Source of the DNA: Branchipolynoe longqiensis
Taxonomy: Eukaryota > Annelida > Polychaeta > Phyllodocida > Polynoidae
Direction: 5' to 3'
Assembly: GCA_030323885.1 (NCBI GenBank)
Contig: JASIRB010004224.1
Coordinates: forward strand, 1 to 64,000
Length of the DNA stretch: 64,000 bases
In this document: in pieces, positions 22,327-34,049 of the stretch
Numbering within the stretch: the stretch's first letter is position 1
How the letters are laid out: each line of letters starts with the position of its first letter
Made by a program: the position numbers and the translations under genes
Notes under the pieces: generated by a model
Told to the model about the DNA's origin: nothing
Seen by the model: only the letters and a program-made list of their open reading frames with translations
Databases searched by the model: none

Positions 22327-24520
22327 AAATCACTATTTATACCAAAGCACCCTCTCTCCCTCACCTCACCCTCACCTTACCCTCACCTTATTAATATTAT
22401 CACCTTGCATTCACCACATTCTTACCTCACTCTCACCTCACTAATACCTGACTCTCACCTCACTCTCACCTCACTTCAATCTCACCGTACTCTCACCTCA
22501 ACCTTACCTTATTCTTAGTTCACCCTCACCTTACTCTCCTCTCCCTCACCTCACCCTCACCTTATTAATATTATCACCTTGCATTCACCACATGCTGACC
22601 TCACTTTCGCCTCACTCTCACCTCACTAATAGGTCACTCTCACCTCACTTCACTCTCACCGTACTCTCACCTCACCCTTACCTTACCCTCACTTTATTAA
22701 ACCTTATTCTTACCTCACTCTCACCTCACTAATACCTGACTCTCACCTCACTCTCACCTCACTTCAATCTCACCGTACTCTCACCTCACCCTTACCTTAT
22801 TCTTAGTTCACCCTCACCTTACTCTCCTCTCCCTCACCTCACCCTCACCTTATTAATATTATCACCTTGCATTCACCACATTCTGACCTCACTTTCGCCT
22901 CACTCTTACCTCACTAATAGGTCACTCTCACCTCACTTCACTCTCACCGTACTCTCACCTCACCCTTACCGTACCCTCACTTTACTAAACCTTATTCTTA
23001 CCTCACTCTCACCTCACTAATACCTGACTCTCACCTCACTCTCACCTCACTTCAATCTCACCGTACTCTCACCTCACCCTTACCTTATTCTTAGTTCACC
23101 CTCACCTTACTCTCACCTCTCCCTCACCTCACCCTCACCTTATTAATATTATCACCTTGCATTCACCACATTCCGACCTCACTTTCACCTCACTCTCACC
23201 TCACTAATAGGTCACTCTCACCTCACTTCACTCTCACCGTACTCTCACCTCACCCTTACCTTACCTTCACTTTATTAAACCTTATTCTTACCTCACTCTC
23301 ACCTCCCCATTACCTCACTCTCACCTCCCCATTACCTCACTCTCACCTCACTTTACTCTCAACTTACTCTCACCTCATCCTCACCGTACCCTAACTTTAT
23401 TATCACCTTGTATTCACCACATTCTTACCTCACTCTCACCTCACTCTCACCTCATTTCACTCTCACTGTACTCTCACCTCACCCTTACCTTACACTCACC
23501 TTATTATAACCTCATTCTTACCTCACTCTCACCTCACTCTAAACTCCCCTTAACCTCACTCTCACCTGACTTCACTCTCACCCTACCTTACCCTCACCGT
23601 ATTATAACCTCATTCTTACCTCACTCTCACCTCACTCTCACCTCACTCTCACCTCACTTCACTCTCACCTCACTCTCACCGCACTCTCACCTCACTCTCA
23701 CCTCACTTCACTCTCACCTCACTCTCACCTCACTCTCACCTCACTCTCACCTCACTTCACTCTCACCTCACTCTCACCTCACTCTCACCTCACTCTCACC
23801 TCACTCTCACCTCACTCTCACCTCACTTCACTCTCACCTCAAATTCACCTCACTCTCACCTCACTCTCACCTCACTTCACTCTCACCTCACTATCACCTC
23901 ACCCTCACCGTACCTTCACTTTATTATCAACTTGCAATCACCTCATTCTTATCTCACTCTCACCTCACTCTCACCTTACCCTTACCTCACCCTCATTCCC
24001 ACCTCACCCTCATTCCCTCCATCCCCTCACCTACCACCACTGCCCCTCACCTCACCTCCCAACCTTCCCCTAAATATGCTCTCCTTCATTCCCTCCACCC
24101 CCTCACCTACCACCACTTCCCCTCACCACACCTCCCCACCTTCCCCTAAATATGCTCTCCTTCACTCCTTCCCCAACTTCCTCTTCCCCCACCTCACCCC
24201 TCACCCTCCTCATTCTTATTCCCTTCAACCTCCTCATTTACCACCACTCCCCTTCACTTACTCCCACCCTCCACCACCTCCCCCTCCTCCCTACACCTCC
24301 ACCATTCACTTCCCTCCCCCTCCCCCTCCACTTCCACCTCCCCATCCCCCTCCCCCTCCCTCCCCTCATTCTCAATGTCTCCACCCCTCATTTACCACAA
24401 CTCCCCTTCACTTACCCCACCTCCCCCTGCCTCCCACCTCTTTCCCCCACCTCTACCTTCCCCACCCACCCCGACCTAACCCCACCACCACCCCCCCCCC
24501 CCTCCCCCTGCATTCAGCTC
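22327..24520. repeat. CTCACC array with higher-order units
   Basis: 2.2 kb of CTCACCTCACT/CTCACC hexamer-like repeats. A marker phrase TTATTAATATTATCACC recurs at about 22389, 22562, 22850 and 23142, so the left half consists of larger units (173, 288 and 292 bp). The right half (23600-23900) is nearly pure (CTCACCTCA)n, then decays into C-rich sequence. The Pro/Ser/His frames at 23932-24532 are artefacts. Confidence 0.9.
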
Positions 24521-24704
24521 GTTGAGACATAATCAACTCAACCTTGACTCGCTAGGCAACACACCAAAAGGCGTCTCTCGTCTCTCCCCGCCCTCCCTCA
24601 TCCTCTCCCACCCCTCCCCTCCCTTCCCCACCAGACGGCGCATTTCCCGCCTTCCCCGGCCTCCCCGTCCAGGCCTGTAAGCGCCAGACTCCGGGGAGAG
24701 CGAG

Positions 24705-24768
24705 TATCAGGATAACGTCACTGAGTGGGATATTGAGTCATGGTGCTGGCGACCCAGTCTTTTAGTGG
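24705..24768 (+). repeat. SINE-A internal fragment
   Basis: ATCAGGATAACGTCACTGAG, GGATATTGAGTCATGGTGCT and GACCCAGTC remain before the GGCC-like element begins. Confidence 0.65.
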
Positions 24769-24771
24769 TAG

Positions 24772-25616
24772 GGGCCAAATGTATGAGGCTGGGTTAGCGG
24801 TCCTAACCCATGCTTCGCGCGGATTTTCCGGGTTAGCGGCCAAAAGTGACAATGTATCTGCATGGGTTAGGCAAACACCTCGAGAGTTAACGTCACCCAC
24901 ACTAACCCCAAGCCATATCAGCAGATCAGGTTTACCGTCGGGGCTAGGGACCGATAGGGCTCAAATCTATGCAATGCGACCATATTTAACAGAATTACAT
25001 ACGCAATAAGTGAAATTTGGTCAAATTAACCACAAAAGCGAAGCGACATTAACGCCGCCGCTGCATTGGCGGCGATATTAATATTGTCAAATCGACGAAT
25101 GTAAGCTAAACAAATCACCGCTGCCGCATCGACATCGATATCCATACTGTCGAATATCAACAAAACAGCCGCCGCATCGGCGGCAATATATTAGGCCCAA
25201 ATCTATTCAATGCTGTCATATTTAACAGAATTACATACGCCATAAGTGAAATTTTATCAATCTAACCCTAAATTCGAACCGATATTAACGCTGCCGCCGC
25301 ATTGGTGGCGTTATTCATATTGTCGAATCGATGAATGTAAAGTAAAATATTGTCAAATAGCGGTCGTCACCAGGAACAGGCTCACACAGTAACAAGCCTG
25401 CTGGTTCCCGGGCGGCGATATTGCCAAATAGCGGTGATCGCCGGGTACAGGCACAGAGGTTTTCCCCAAATCTATAAATAATGCTTTGGTTAGCTAACCA
25501 ATCCACGCTTTGGCAACATACATTTCCCGTGACACATATACCAACACCGACGTTAGCTAACCCACCAGCCGCCCTTAACACCGGAGCCGATAAAGACTTG
25601 TTCATACATTTGGCCC
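24772..25616. mobile_element. GGCC-ended DNA element, copy 3 (about 845 bp)
   Basis: Ends GGGCCAAATGTATGA and TCATACATTTGGCCC (the right end starts TTCATACA). The inside carries the family blocks in opposite order: TTACATACGCAATAAGTGAA, AAATCTATTCAATGC, GCGGCGATATTAAT. The flanking triplets TAG and CTG do not match, and the right flank does not continue the SINE seen on the left, so the junctions appear rearranged. Confidence 0.6.
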
Positions 25617-25669
25617 CTGGACTGCGGCAATCCTTCCTGACCGTCGGCCTGACCGGAGTGGAGTACCTA

Positions 25670-26520
25670 CGGACTACCCCCACCTCCCACCTCCCATCCC
25701 ACCCGCACATCCCTCCTCCCACGTCCCACCTCCCACCTCCCACATCCCACATCCCACCTCCCACGTCCCACCTCCCACCTCCCACCTCCCACTCCCACCT
25801 CCCACGTCCCACATCGCACCCGCACATCCCTCCTCCCACGTCCCGCCTCCCACATTCCACCTCCCACTCCCACCTCCCACATCCCACCTCCCACATCCCA
25901 CCCGCACATCCCACCTCCCATCTCCCACGTCCCACCACTCCCACCTCCCACATCCCACCCCCACCTCCCACTTCCCATCCCACTTCCCACTTCCCACTCC
26001 CACCCCACCCCCCACCTCCCACATCTCTCCCACCCCCCACCTCCGACGTCCCCCCCACATCCCACATCCCACCTCCCACCTCCCACTTCCAACTTCCCAC
26101 TTCCACCCCACCCCCACCTCCCACCTCCCACATCCCTCCCATCCCCCACCTCCCACGTACCACCACCCCCACATCCCACCTGCCACCTGCCACATCCCAC
26201 ACACACCCACGTCTCACCCCACCTCCCACCTCCCCCCCCCCACATCCCTCATCCCACCTCCCACTTCCCACTCCCACCCCACCCCCCACCTCCCACCTCC
26301 CACTTCCCACTCCCACCCCACCCCCCCACCCCCCACATCCCACTTCCCACTCCCACCCCACCCCCACCTGCCACCCCCCACATCCCTCATCCCACATCCC
26401 ACTTCCCACTCCCACCCCACCCCCACCTCCCACCTCCCACATCCCTCCCACCCCCCACCTCCCACGTCCCACCACCCCCAAATCCCACCTGCCACATCGC
26501 ACACACCCCCACCTGCCACA
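25670..26520. repeat. CCCACCTCCCA minisatellite
   Basis: C-strand units CCCACCTCCCAC, CCCACATCCCAC and ACTTCCCACTCCCACCCCAC over 0.85 kb with a looser higher-order pattern. The 395- and 404-codon frames on opposite strands (25315-26502, 25481-26695) exist because the repeat lacks stops. Confidence 0.9.
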
Positions 26521-27394
26521 CCAGCCTTGTGAGCGCGGTGCTCACAAACCTGGCCACCACAAACCACTGCGGGAAACAAACAATCAAAGCGCGTCGTGGA
26601 ACCGGAAGTGGTCAGCCTCATCGCCCCCTGACCTGTCACTTCCCACGCGGAGGCGCACAGCTTCGATGAACCACAGCGGGAGCCAACCTACCTGATTCTC
26701 ATATAATTAATTCAATAATAGCCAGATGCCCACCTCCATCTGGGTTGTGTGGGGTCACAAGGGGGACGCCTATTGGTCAGTCACGTGGTAATTGCCTTTG
26801 TGTATTCCGACAGCTCCCTGGTGTATTCCAACACACTTTTCCACGAGTAATCATTGTGAGAGTACTCATGTCATGAACACATTTCAGTGGTACAGTGAGT
26901 GGTACAGGTGGCGCCACGTGGGGAGGTCATGAGGTACCAATAGATCCCCTAAGAAGTAGGTGACCAGCCGATGACTTAGTGGCTGGGAAGTAGATGGATC
27001 TTCCGGCTTATTATAGTTGTATAATGGCTTATACAGCATATGTATATATACAGTTTGTATATAGTGCGTAAGCATTACAGGGGTGAAGCAGAGCCAAGCT
27101 ATGAAGAATAAGGCAGGTGGCAGCACCAGGCGAGGTAGAGGGCCTGATCAGTCGCTTGAGTAGCTGAGTGTCATTAGTTGTGTAGTGTCATTTAGTGTCA
27201 ACTAAGGATACTGTCTACGGATACTTATACTCGTATACTTGCTTATACAGCACATAATAAGGTCAGAAGCTTCCATCTGCTCCTCAGCCTCTACTCCCTT
27301 CTCAGTCATCGGTTGGAGGAGCCTTTTCCATTATTCCCAATTTCACTATTACTCCCACCTTTCTTGACAGTCCCATCTTCATTCTTTGTGCTCG
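26521..27394. other. no gene seen
   Basis: Unique-looking sequence. One ACCGGAAGTGG site near 26601. The minus frame at 26884-27126 is hydrophobic but has no supporting context. Confidence 0.45.
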
Positions 27395-28190
27395 CGTGCG
27401 GGAGATCAGGAGTTCGGTTCCCGGTCTAATCAAACCAATGACTTATAATTTATACTTATCGCTTCCTAGCCTGGTGCTCAGCATTACTAGGATAGGGCAA
27501 GGACTGGTTAGCTCAGTCTCAGGATAATGTGAGTGAGTTGGATATCGGGTCATGGTGCCACCGGCCTGATTTCCCAGTGGGGCAGCACTATAAAGTCGCC
27601 ATGAGTGCGCACTGTCACAAGTCTGTAAGTACCCATCCTGATATGACTGTCATGGGGGTGATGGAAATGGGAAATATTGTGCCTAGAGCAGGACTCGAAC
27701 CCAGATCTCTTTGCATTCCGGGCCAGTGTGCGAATCATTACACCACCTAGGCTCCCTGATATCACCACACTATCCACGCCTACCTGTCTATGTGTTTACT
27801 TGCCTGAGAGGTCAGTGCAGACTACTACACTCGTCCCCCTGGAATTGTGAGTCTTTTACTGCTTACAATTACATACATACAGGCAATGCACTTACACTTA
27901 CATACACAGGGTAGGTTCAACAACTATACAGCACATAGCTTGTACAGGATCCTGATCATGGCACCAGTGCTGTGGGGGTGATGAAAATGGGAAATATTGT
28001 GCCTAGAGCGGGACTCGAACCCACATCTCTTTGCATTCCAGGCCAGTGTGCACCACCTAGGCTTCCTGATATCAACACACTACCCACGCCTACCTGTATA
28101 TGTGTTTACTTGCCTGAGCGATCAGTGCAGACTACTACATGACCTTAGATATTGCCAGGGTGTAAAACTCCAACAACCAACCAAACATTT
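27395..28190 (+). repeat. SINE-A copy split by repeat B
   Basis: Body 27395-27647 (GGAGTTCGGTTCCCGG box B, CAGGATAATGTGAGTGAG, GGGCAGCACTATAAAG) resumes at 28139 with ATGACCTTAGATATTGCC and the tail GTAAAACTCCAACAACC. ATGAC at 27643-27647 and 28139-28143 is the duplicated target. Confidence 0.8.
27648..28138 (-). mobile_element. repeat B dimer inserted in SINE-A
   Basis: Two minus-strand copies of repeat B (27648-27832 and about 27964-28138), each running from TGTGGGGGTGATG/TGTCATGGGGGTGATG to CAGACTACTAC, joined by a 130-bp spacer starting ACTCGTCCCCCTGGAATTG. A 5-bp target duplication (ATGAC) bounds the whole 491 bp, so it moved as one unit. Confidence 0.75.
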
Positions 28191-28440
28191 GGAGAAACGA
28201 CCCGCTCGTCGTGGTCACCAGTTTGTAGAGTCTAATGCTCGGATCCGTGGCTGTGTACATAGGCTACGAGGACAACGATACAGACAAAGAGAAAGGAAGA
28301 GAGTAATTAAGGTGCGGACAGACAGGACGCGTGCGTCAGGCGTGCGTAAAGTACAAGCGTGCGTCATGCGGTTCTCACGCGTAAATAGCGAACACACTGG
28401 ACGCGTCTGCCACGCGTCTAAAGGCCGGTACACACGTCCC

Positions 28441-30003
28441 ATATAAAACCCCCATTCCCCCCTCTTCCATTCCCCCCATTCCCCCCTCTTCCATTCCCCC
28501 CCCATTCCCCCCTCTTCCATTCCCCCATTCCCCCTCTTCAATTCCCCTTCTTCCATTCCTCCTCTTCCATTCCCCCCTCTCCCATCCCCCTCTTCCATTC
28601 CCCTCTCTTCCATTCCCTCTCTTCCATTCCCTCCCTTTCCATTCCCTCCTCTTGTGTTCCCCTCTTGCGTTCCCCCCTCTTTCGTTCCCCCTCTTTCGTT
28701 CCCCCTCTTTCGTTCCCCTCTTTCGTTCCCCCTCTTTCGTTCCCCCTCTTTCGTTCCCCTCTCTCGTTCCCCCTCTTTCGTTCCCCTCTTTTGTTCCCCC
28801 TCTTCCGTTCCTCCTCTTCCGTCCCTCCTTTTCTGTCCCTCCTCTTCCATTCCCCATTCTCCATCTTCCGTTCCCCCTCTTCCATTCCCCTTCTTCCATT
28901 CCCCCTCTCCCATTCCCCCTCTTCCATTCCCTCTCTTCCGTTCCCTCTCTTCCGTTCCCTCTCTTTCGTTCCCCCTCTTTCGTTCCCCCTCTTTCGTTCC
29001 CCCTCTTTCGTTCCCCCTCTTTCGGTCCCCCTCTTTCATTCCCCCTCTTTTCGTTCCCCCTCTTTTGTTCCCCCTCTTCCATTCCTCCTCTTCCGTCCCT
29101 CCTTTCTGTCCCTCCTCTTCCATTCCCCATTCTCCATCTTCTGTTCCCCCTCTTCCATTCCCCTTCGTCCATTCCCCCTCTCCATTCCCCCTCTTCCATT
29201 CCCTCTCTTCCGTTCCCTCTTTCATTCCCCCTCTTTCGTCCCCTCTTTCGTTCCCCTCTTTCGTTCCCCCTCTTTCGTTCCCCCTCTTTCGTTCCCCCTC
29301 TTTCGTTCCCCCTCTTTCGTTCCCCCTCTTTCGTTCCCCCTCTCTCGTTCCCCCTCTTTCGTTCCCCTCTTTTGTTCCCCCTCTTCCGTTCCTCCTCTTC
29401 CGTCCCTGCTTTTCTGTCCCTCCTCTTCCATTCCCCATTCTCCATCTTCCGTTCCCCCTCTTCCATTCCCCTTCGTCCATTCCCCCTCTTCCATTCCCCT
29501 CTCTTCCATTCCCTCTCTTCCGTTCCCTCTCTTTCATTCCCCCTCTTTCGGTCCCCCTCTTTCGTTCCCCCTCTTTCGTTCCCCCTCTTTCGTTCCCCCT
29601 CTTTCGTTCCCCCTCTTTCGTTCCCCCTCTTTCGTTCCCCCTCTTTCGTTCCCCCTCTTTCGTTCCCCCTCTTTCGTTCCCCCTCTTTCGTTCCCCCTCT
29701 TTCGTTCCCCCTCTTTTGTCCCCCTCTTCCGTTCCTCCTCTTCCGTCCCTCCTTTTCTGTCCCTCCTCTTCCATTCCCCATTCTCCATCTTCCGTTCCCC
29801 CTCTTCCATTCCCCCTCTTCCATTCCCCCTCTTCCATTCCCCCTCTTCCATTCCCCTCTCTTCCGTTCCCTCTCTTCCGTTCCCTCTCTTTCGTTCCCCC
29901 TCTTTCGTTCCCCCTCTTTCGTTCCCCCTCTTTCATTCCCCCTCTTGCGTTCCCCCTCTTTCGTTCCCCCTCTTTCGTTCCCCCTCTTTCGTTCCCCCTC
30001 TTG
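28441..30003. repeat. 14-bp satellite, C-rich half
   Basis: Units TTCGTTCCCCCTCT and variants (TTCCATTCCCCCTC, TTCCGTCCCTCC). Higher-order blocks of about 370-400 bp recur, each with a TTCTGTCCCTCCTCTTCC patch and CATTCCCCATTCTCCATC. Stop codons are nearly absent in all frames, giving frames of several hundred codons that are not genes. Confidence 0.95.
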
Positions 30004-31905
30004 GGGAATGAAAGAGGCGGAATGCAAGAGGAAGGGAATGCAAGAAGGGGGAATGAAAGAGGGGGAAAGCAAGAGGGGGGAACAGAAGATGGGGAATGGA
30101 AGATGGGAATGGAAGATGGGGAATGCAAGACGGGGAACGGAAGATGGAGAATGGGGAATGGAAGAGGAGGGACAGAAGAGGAGGGACGGAAGACGGGGAT
30201 TGGAAGAGGGAGAATGTAAGAGGAAGAATGGAAGAGAGGCGAATGGAAGAGGGGGAATGGGAGAGGGGGGAATGGAAGAGGGATGGAAGAGGGGGAACGG
30301 AAGAGGAGGGACAGAAGAGGAGGGACGGAAGACGGGGATCGGAAGAGGGGAATGGAAGAGGGAGAATGGAAGAGGGAGAATGAAAGATGGAGAATGGAAG
30401 AGGGAGAATGGAAGAGAGGCGAATGGAAGAGGGGGGAATGGAGAGAGGGGGGAATGGAAGAGGGGGAAAGGAAGATGGGGGAACACAAGAGGGGGGAACG
30501 CAAGAGGGGGAAAGCAACAGGGAGGAACACAACAGGGGGAATGCAAGAGGGGAACGCAAGAGGGGGGAACACAAGAGGGGAACACAAGAGGGGGAATGGA
30601 AGAGGGGAACGAAAGAGGGGGAACGGAAGAGGGGGAACGAAAGAGGGGGAACGAAAGAGGGGGAACGAAAGAGGGGGAACGGAAGAGGGGGAACGGAAGA
30701 GGGGGAACGGAAAGAGGGGGAACGAAAGAGGGGGAACGGAAGAGGGGGAACGGAAGAGGGGGAACGGAAAGAGGGGGAACGAAAGAGGGGGAACGAAAGA
30801 GGGGGAACGAAAGAGGGGGAACGAAAGAGGGGAACGAAAGAGGGGGAACGAAAGAGGGGGAACGAAAGAGGGGGAACGAAAGAGGGGGAACGAAAGAGGG
30901 GGAACGGAAGAGGGGGAACGGAAGAGGGGGAACGGAAGAGGGGGAACGAAGAGGGGGAACGAAAGAGGGGGAACGAAAGAGGGGAACGAAGAGGGGGAAC
31001 GGAAGAGGGGGAACGGAAGAGGGGGAACGGAAGAGGGGGAACGGAAGAGGGGAACGAAAGAGGGGGAACGGAAGAGGGGGAACGGAAGAGGGGGAACGAA
31101 AGAGGGGGAACGGAAGAGGGGGAACGAAAGAGGGGGAACGAAAGAGGGGGAACGAAAGAGGGGGAACGAAAGAGGGGGAACGAAAGAGGGGGAACGAAAG
31201 AGGGGGAACGAAGAGGGGGAACGAAAGAGGGGGAACGAAAGAGGGGGAACGAGAGAGGGGGAACGGAAGAGGGGGAACGAAAGAGGGGGAACGAAAGAGG
31301 GGGAACGAAAGAGGGGGAACGAAAGAGGGGGAACGAAAGAGGGGAACGAGAAGAGGGGGAACGAAAGAGGGGGAACGAAAGAGGGGGAACGAAAGAGGGG
31401 GAACGAAAGAGGGGGAACGGAAGAGGGGGAACGGAGAGAGGGGGAACGGAAGAGGAGGGAACGGAAGAGGAGGGAATGAAAGAGGGGGAATGGAAGAGGG
31501 GGCATGGGAGAGGAGGGAATGGAAGAGGAGGGAATGGAAGAGGGGGAATGAAAGAGGGGGAATGAAAGAGGGGGAATGAAGAGGGGGAATGGAAGAGGGG
31601 CATGGGAGAGGAGGAATGGAAAGGAAGGAATGGAAAGGAGGGAATGGAAGAGGGGGAATGAAAGAGGGGGAATGAAAGAGGGGGAATGAAAGAGGGGGAA
31701 TGAAAGAGGGGGAATGAAAGAGGGGGAATGAAAGAGGGGGAATGAAAGAGGGGAATGAAAGAGAGGAGATTGGAAGAGGGGGAATGGAAGAGGAGGAATG
31801 AAAGAGGGGGAATGAAAGAGGGGGAATGAAAGAGGGGGAATGAAAGAGAGGAGATTGGAAGAGGGGGAATGGAAGAGGAGGGAATGGAAGGGGAGGGAAT
31901 GGAAG
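30004..31905. repeat. 14-bp satellite, G-rich half
   Basis: Units AGAGGGGGAACGAA, the exact complement of the left half. The switch is abrupt at CCCCCTCTTGGGGAATGAAAG (29996-30016). The part from 30100 to 30480 mirrors the left half's variant blocks; 30600-31440 is a highly uniform run. Confidence 0.95.
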
Positions 31906-32030
31906 AGGGCAAAGTCGGGCAAAGTCAGGCAAAGTCGGGCAAAGTCGGGCAAAGTTGGGCAAAGTCGGGCAAAGTCAGCCAAAGTCAGGCAAAGTCAGGC
32001 AAAGTCGGGCAAAGTCGGGCAAATTCGGTC
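31906..32030 (+). repeat. 11-bp array (GGGCAAAGTCG)
   Basis: About 11 units of GGGCAAAGTCG/GGGCAAAGTCA next to the G-rich satellite, inside the right arm. No mirror partner in the left arm. Resembles the 15-bp GTCAAGTCGGGTAAA array at 55.5 kb. Confidence 0.9.
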
Positions 32031-32225
32031 AAAAGCCACGCGTCACCACGCGTCAAGCGTAAATAATCGCTCCAAAAGCGATCCGTGACGCACGCCTGAC
32101 GCACGCGCGACAAACGCACGCGCCAGTGTGTTCGGGTTCTCTTTATTACATACGTTTTGATTTTTTACGCACGCGCGACGCTTGACGCACGCGCGAGATA
32201 CGCGTCCAGTGTGTTCGCAGCTTAA

Positions 32226-32549
32226 AGTGTAAGAGCAGAGAGTCCAGCCCTCTGGTGTATTGTTAGATAGTTACATGGGTTCATTGTAAAGTATCACCCC
32301 ACCTCCTTTACCCAATGGGAATTGAGCACTCTTGGTCCTACCAATAGGGATCCAGCATTCCTGGTCTCCATGGATACCAGTGGGCTGTCCACCACCAGTA
32401 GCTGTATGGCCCCATGGCCACCACCAACCTTGACCTTTTGAGTGTGGTGACCCCTACCCGAGCAGAAGGGGTAGGCCCTGAGTGCAATCACACCCATACC
32501 TCCGAACACCACTATGTCTATTTACATCCCACTCAGGCACCACCAACCC

Positions 32550-32580
<31 letters not shown>

Positions 32581-32590
32581 TAAACATGCG
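32226..32590. other. no gene seen
   Basis: Unique-looking sequence ending in a (TA)n stretch at 32551-32582. Confidence 0.5.
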
Positions 32591-32911
32591 CCTGGGCCGC
32601 GTTCAGGGTCCGTCTCGGAGGCGCCTCGGCGACGTCTCGGCGATGCTTTTTGGCTTATTTCCGTTCAGGGTGCGTCTCGGAGACGTCTCGGAGACGCCTC
32701 CCTTTTCAGGTTGGAGACTAAACAGCGCCTCGAAAATGCCGCCGCATGCAGTGGTTTCATCCAATCAGAGCGCAGTATTTCGATGCAAATGGCCGCCTCC
32801 TATGGGGGCGGCCATTTTCGAGGCGACCAACTGGCTGTTGTTGTTCAGACTAGCCTGACGTCACGGGCGCCTCCGAGGCGCCTCCGAGAAGGAGCCTGAA
32901 CGCGGCCCAGG
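32591..32911. mobile_element. 321-bp element with 40-bp TIRs
   Basis: Left end CCTGGGCCGCGTTCAGG followed by TCTCGGAGGCGCCTCGG; the right end is the complement with about 38 of 40 positions matching (32872-32911). Sub-terminal GTCTCGG[AC]GACG repeats fill the left side. No ORF and no clear target duplication. Non-autonomous DNA element inferred. Confidence 0.7.
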
Positions 32912-33315
32912 TCACGTACACCGATCAGTAATAGAACATTTGCATTCCCCCCTCGCTGAGTATCGGAATATAGTACACATTGTTTGTGTCACATCCACCA
33001 TTAGTGTCCTATCACCCCTTCATTCTCGCCCTCCCCGTGCGGTCGATAGTTAATAACACGTGCCCGGCTATAAATACTTAGTGATTGTAGGGCGGCGTTC
33101 ACGCTGGCGTCAGACGTTCTGGCCCTGGCGTCCTCAGCGAGTCACGTGACGTAACCTGACGCCGACCCGAGCTGTAATAAGTAGTTCGTGCACTTGTCGC
33201 CAGTGGGCGACACTGGGCGGCCTCTGGTGGAGTAACTGTACCAGCCTCGTTCTGGTGGCTAGATGCATGCACGCTCCCCTCAGACTGGTGTATGCAGGTT
33301 GTGGGAAGCTACCAG
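32912..33315. other. no gene seen
   Basis: Short inverted pair GGCGTCAG/CTGACGCC (33104 and 33157) around a GTCACGTGAC palindrome at 33142-33151; otherwise unique-looking. Confidence 0.4.
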
Positions 33316-34038
33316 GGCCCGTATGCATGGAGCGGTGTTAGCGGCGTGTGGTGTTAAGCCTCTAACACCGGGTAGCTATCACCGTTTATCAGTGGCGTCG
33401 AGAACTATGTCAAGCCGTATGCATGGGCGCCTAAACAGTGAGTGTTAGCTAAACGTGAATGTATTTATAGATTTGGGAAATCCCTCGATTCGACAATATG
33501 AATAACGCCGCCAATGCTGCGGCTGCATTAATATCGGTTCGAATTTAGGGTTAAATTGATAACAATTTCACTTATTGCGTATGTAATTCTGTTAAATATG
33601 ACAGCATTGAATAGATTGAGACCCACACACGCACACTAACCGGCGCGGTGACAGTATGTATATCGATGTCTATGCTGTGGCGGCGGCGGCGGCGATTTGT
33701 TTACTTTACATTTCTCGATTCGACAATATTAATATCACCGCCAATGCGGCGGTAGCGTTAATATCGCTTCATTTTTAGGGTTAATTTGATAAAATTTCAC
33801 TTATTGCGTATTTAATTCTGTTAAATATGATAGCATTGATTAGATTTGGGCTTCATCCTGACACTAACCTAACATTAACACCGCTGTAAACCTGCTATGA
33901 GCAGAGTAAGAATTTCCGAGTTTAAACGCGCGGTGTTAGGCCTAACACTGCTCCATGCATACCAACTTTTCGGCGCTAAACCAGAAATCCCACCCTATCG
34001 CGGTTTGGCTCGCTAACACCGCTCCATGCATACGGGCC
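33316..34038. mobile_element. GGCC-ended DNA element, copy 2 (723 bp)
   Basis: Ends GGCCCGTATGCATGGAGC and GCTCCATGCATACGGGCC, perfectly complementary. Flanked by CAG at 33313-33315 and 34039-34041. Sub-terminal GGTGTTAGCG/CGCTAACACC, two internal direct copies of the TTTCACTTATTGCGTAT block, and GGCGGCGGCGGCG tracts. The clearest copy for defining the family. Confidence 0.8.
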
Positions 34039-34049
34039 CAGATGGTTGG

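Larger units (their letters stand above)
28307..32225. mobile_element. 3.9-kb inverted element with mirrored satellite
   Basis: Both ends show TTAA (28307-28310, 32222-32225) next to inverted ends: left GGTGCGGACAGACAGGACGC, right the complement of GCTGCGAACACACTGGACGC (about 18 of 22 match with extension). A second inner copy of GAACACACTGGACGCGT sits in the left arm (28390) and a similar one, inverted, in the right arm (about 32125). Between them is a 14-bp satellite that reads C-rich to 30003 and G-rich from 30004. TTAA ends recall piggyBac/Kolobok-type target use, but no transposase is present. Confidence 0.7.

Noticed and set aside
25315..26695. 395- and 404-codon frames as proline/histidine-rich or tryptophan/glycine-rich proteins
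   Set aside because: Produced by the CCCACCTCCCA minisatellite on both strands.
28215..31982. 1255-codon minus frame and 975-codon plus frame as a giant repetitive protein gene
   Set aside because: They overlap on opposite strands and consist only of the 14-bp satellite; no start context, splice sites or non-repeat domain.
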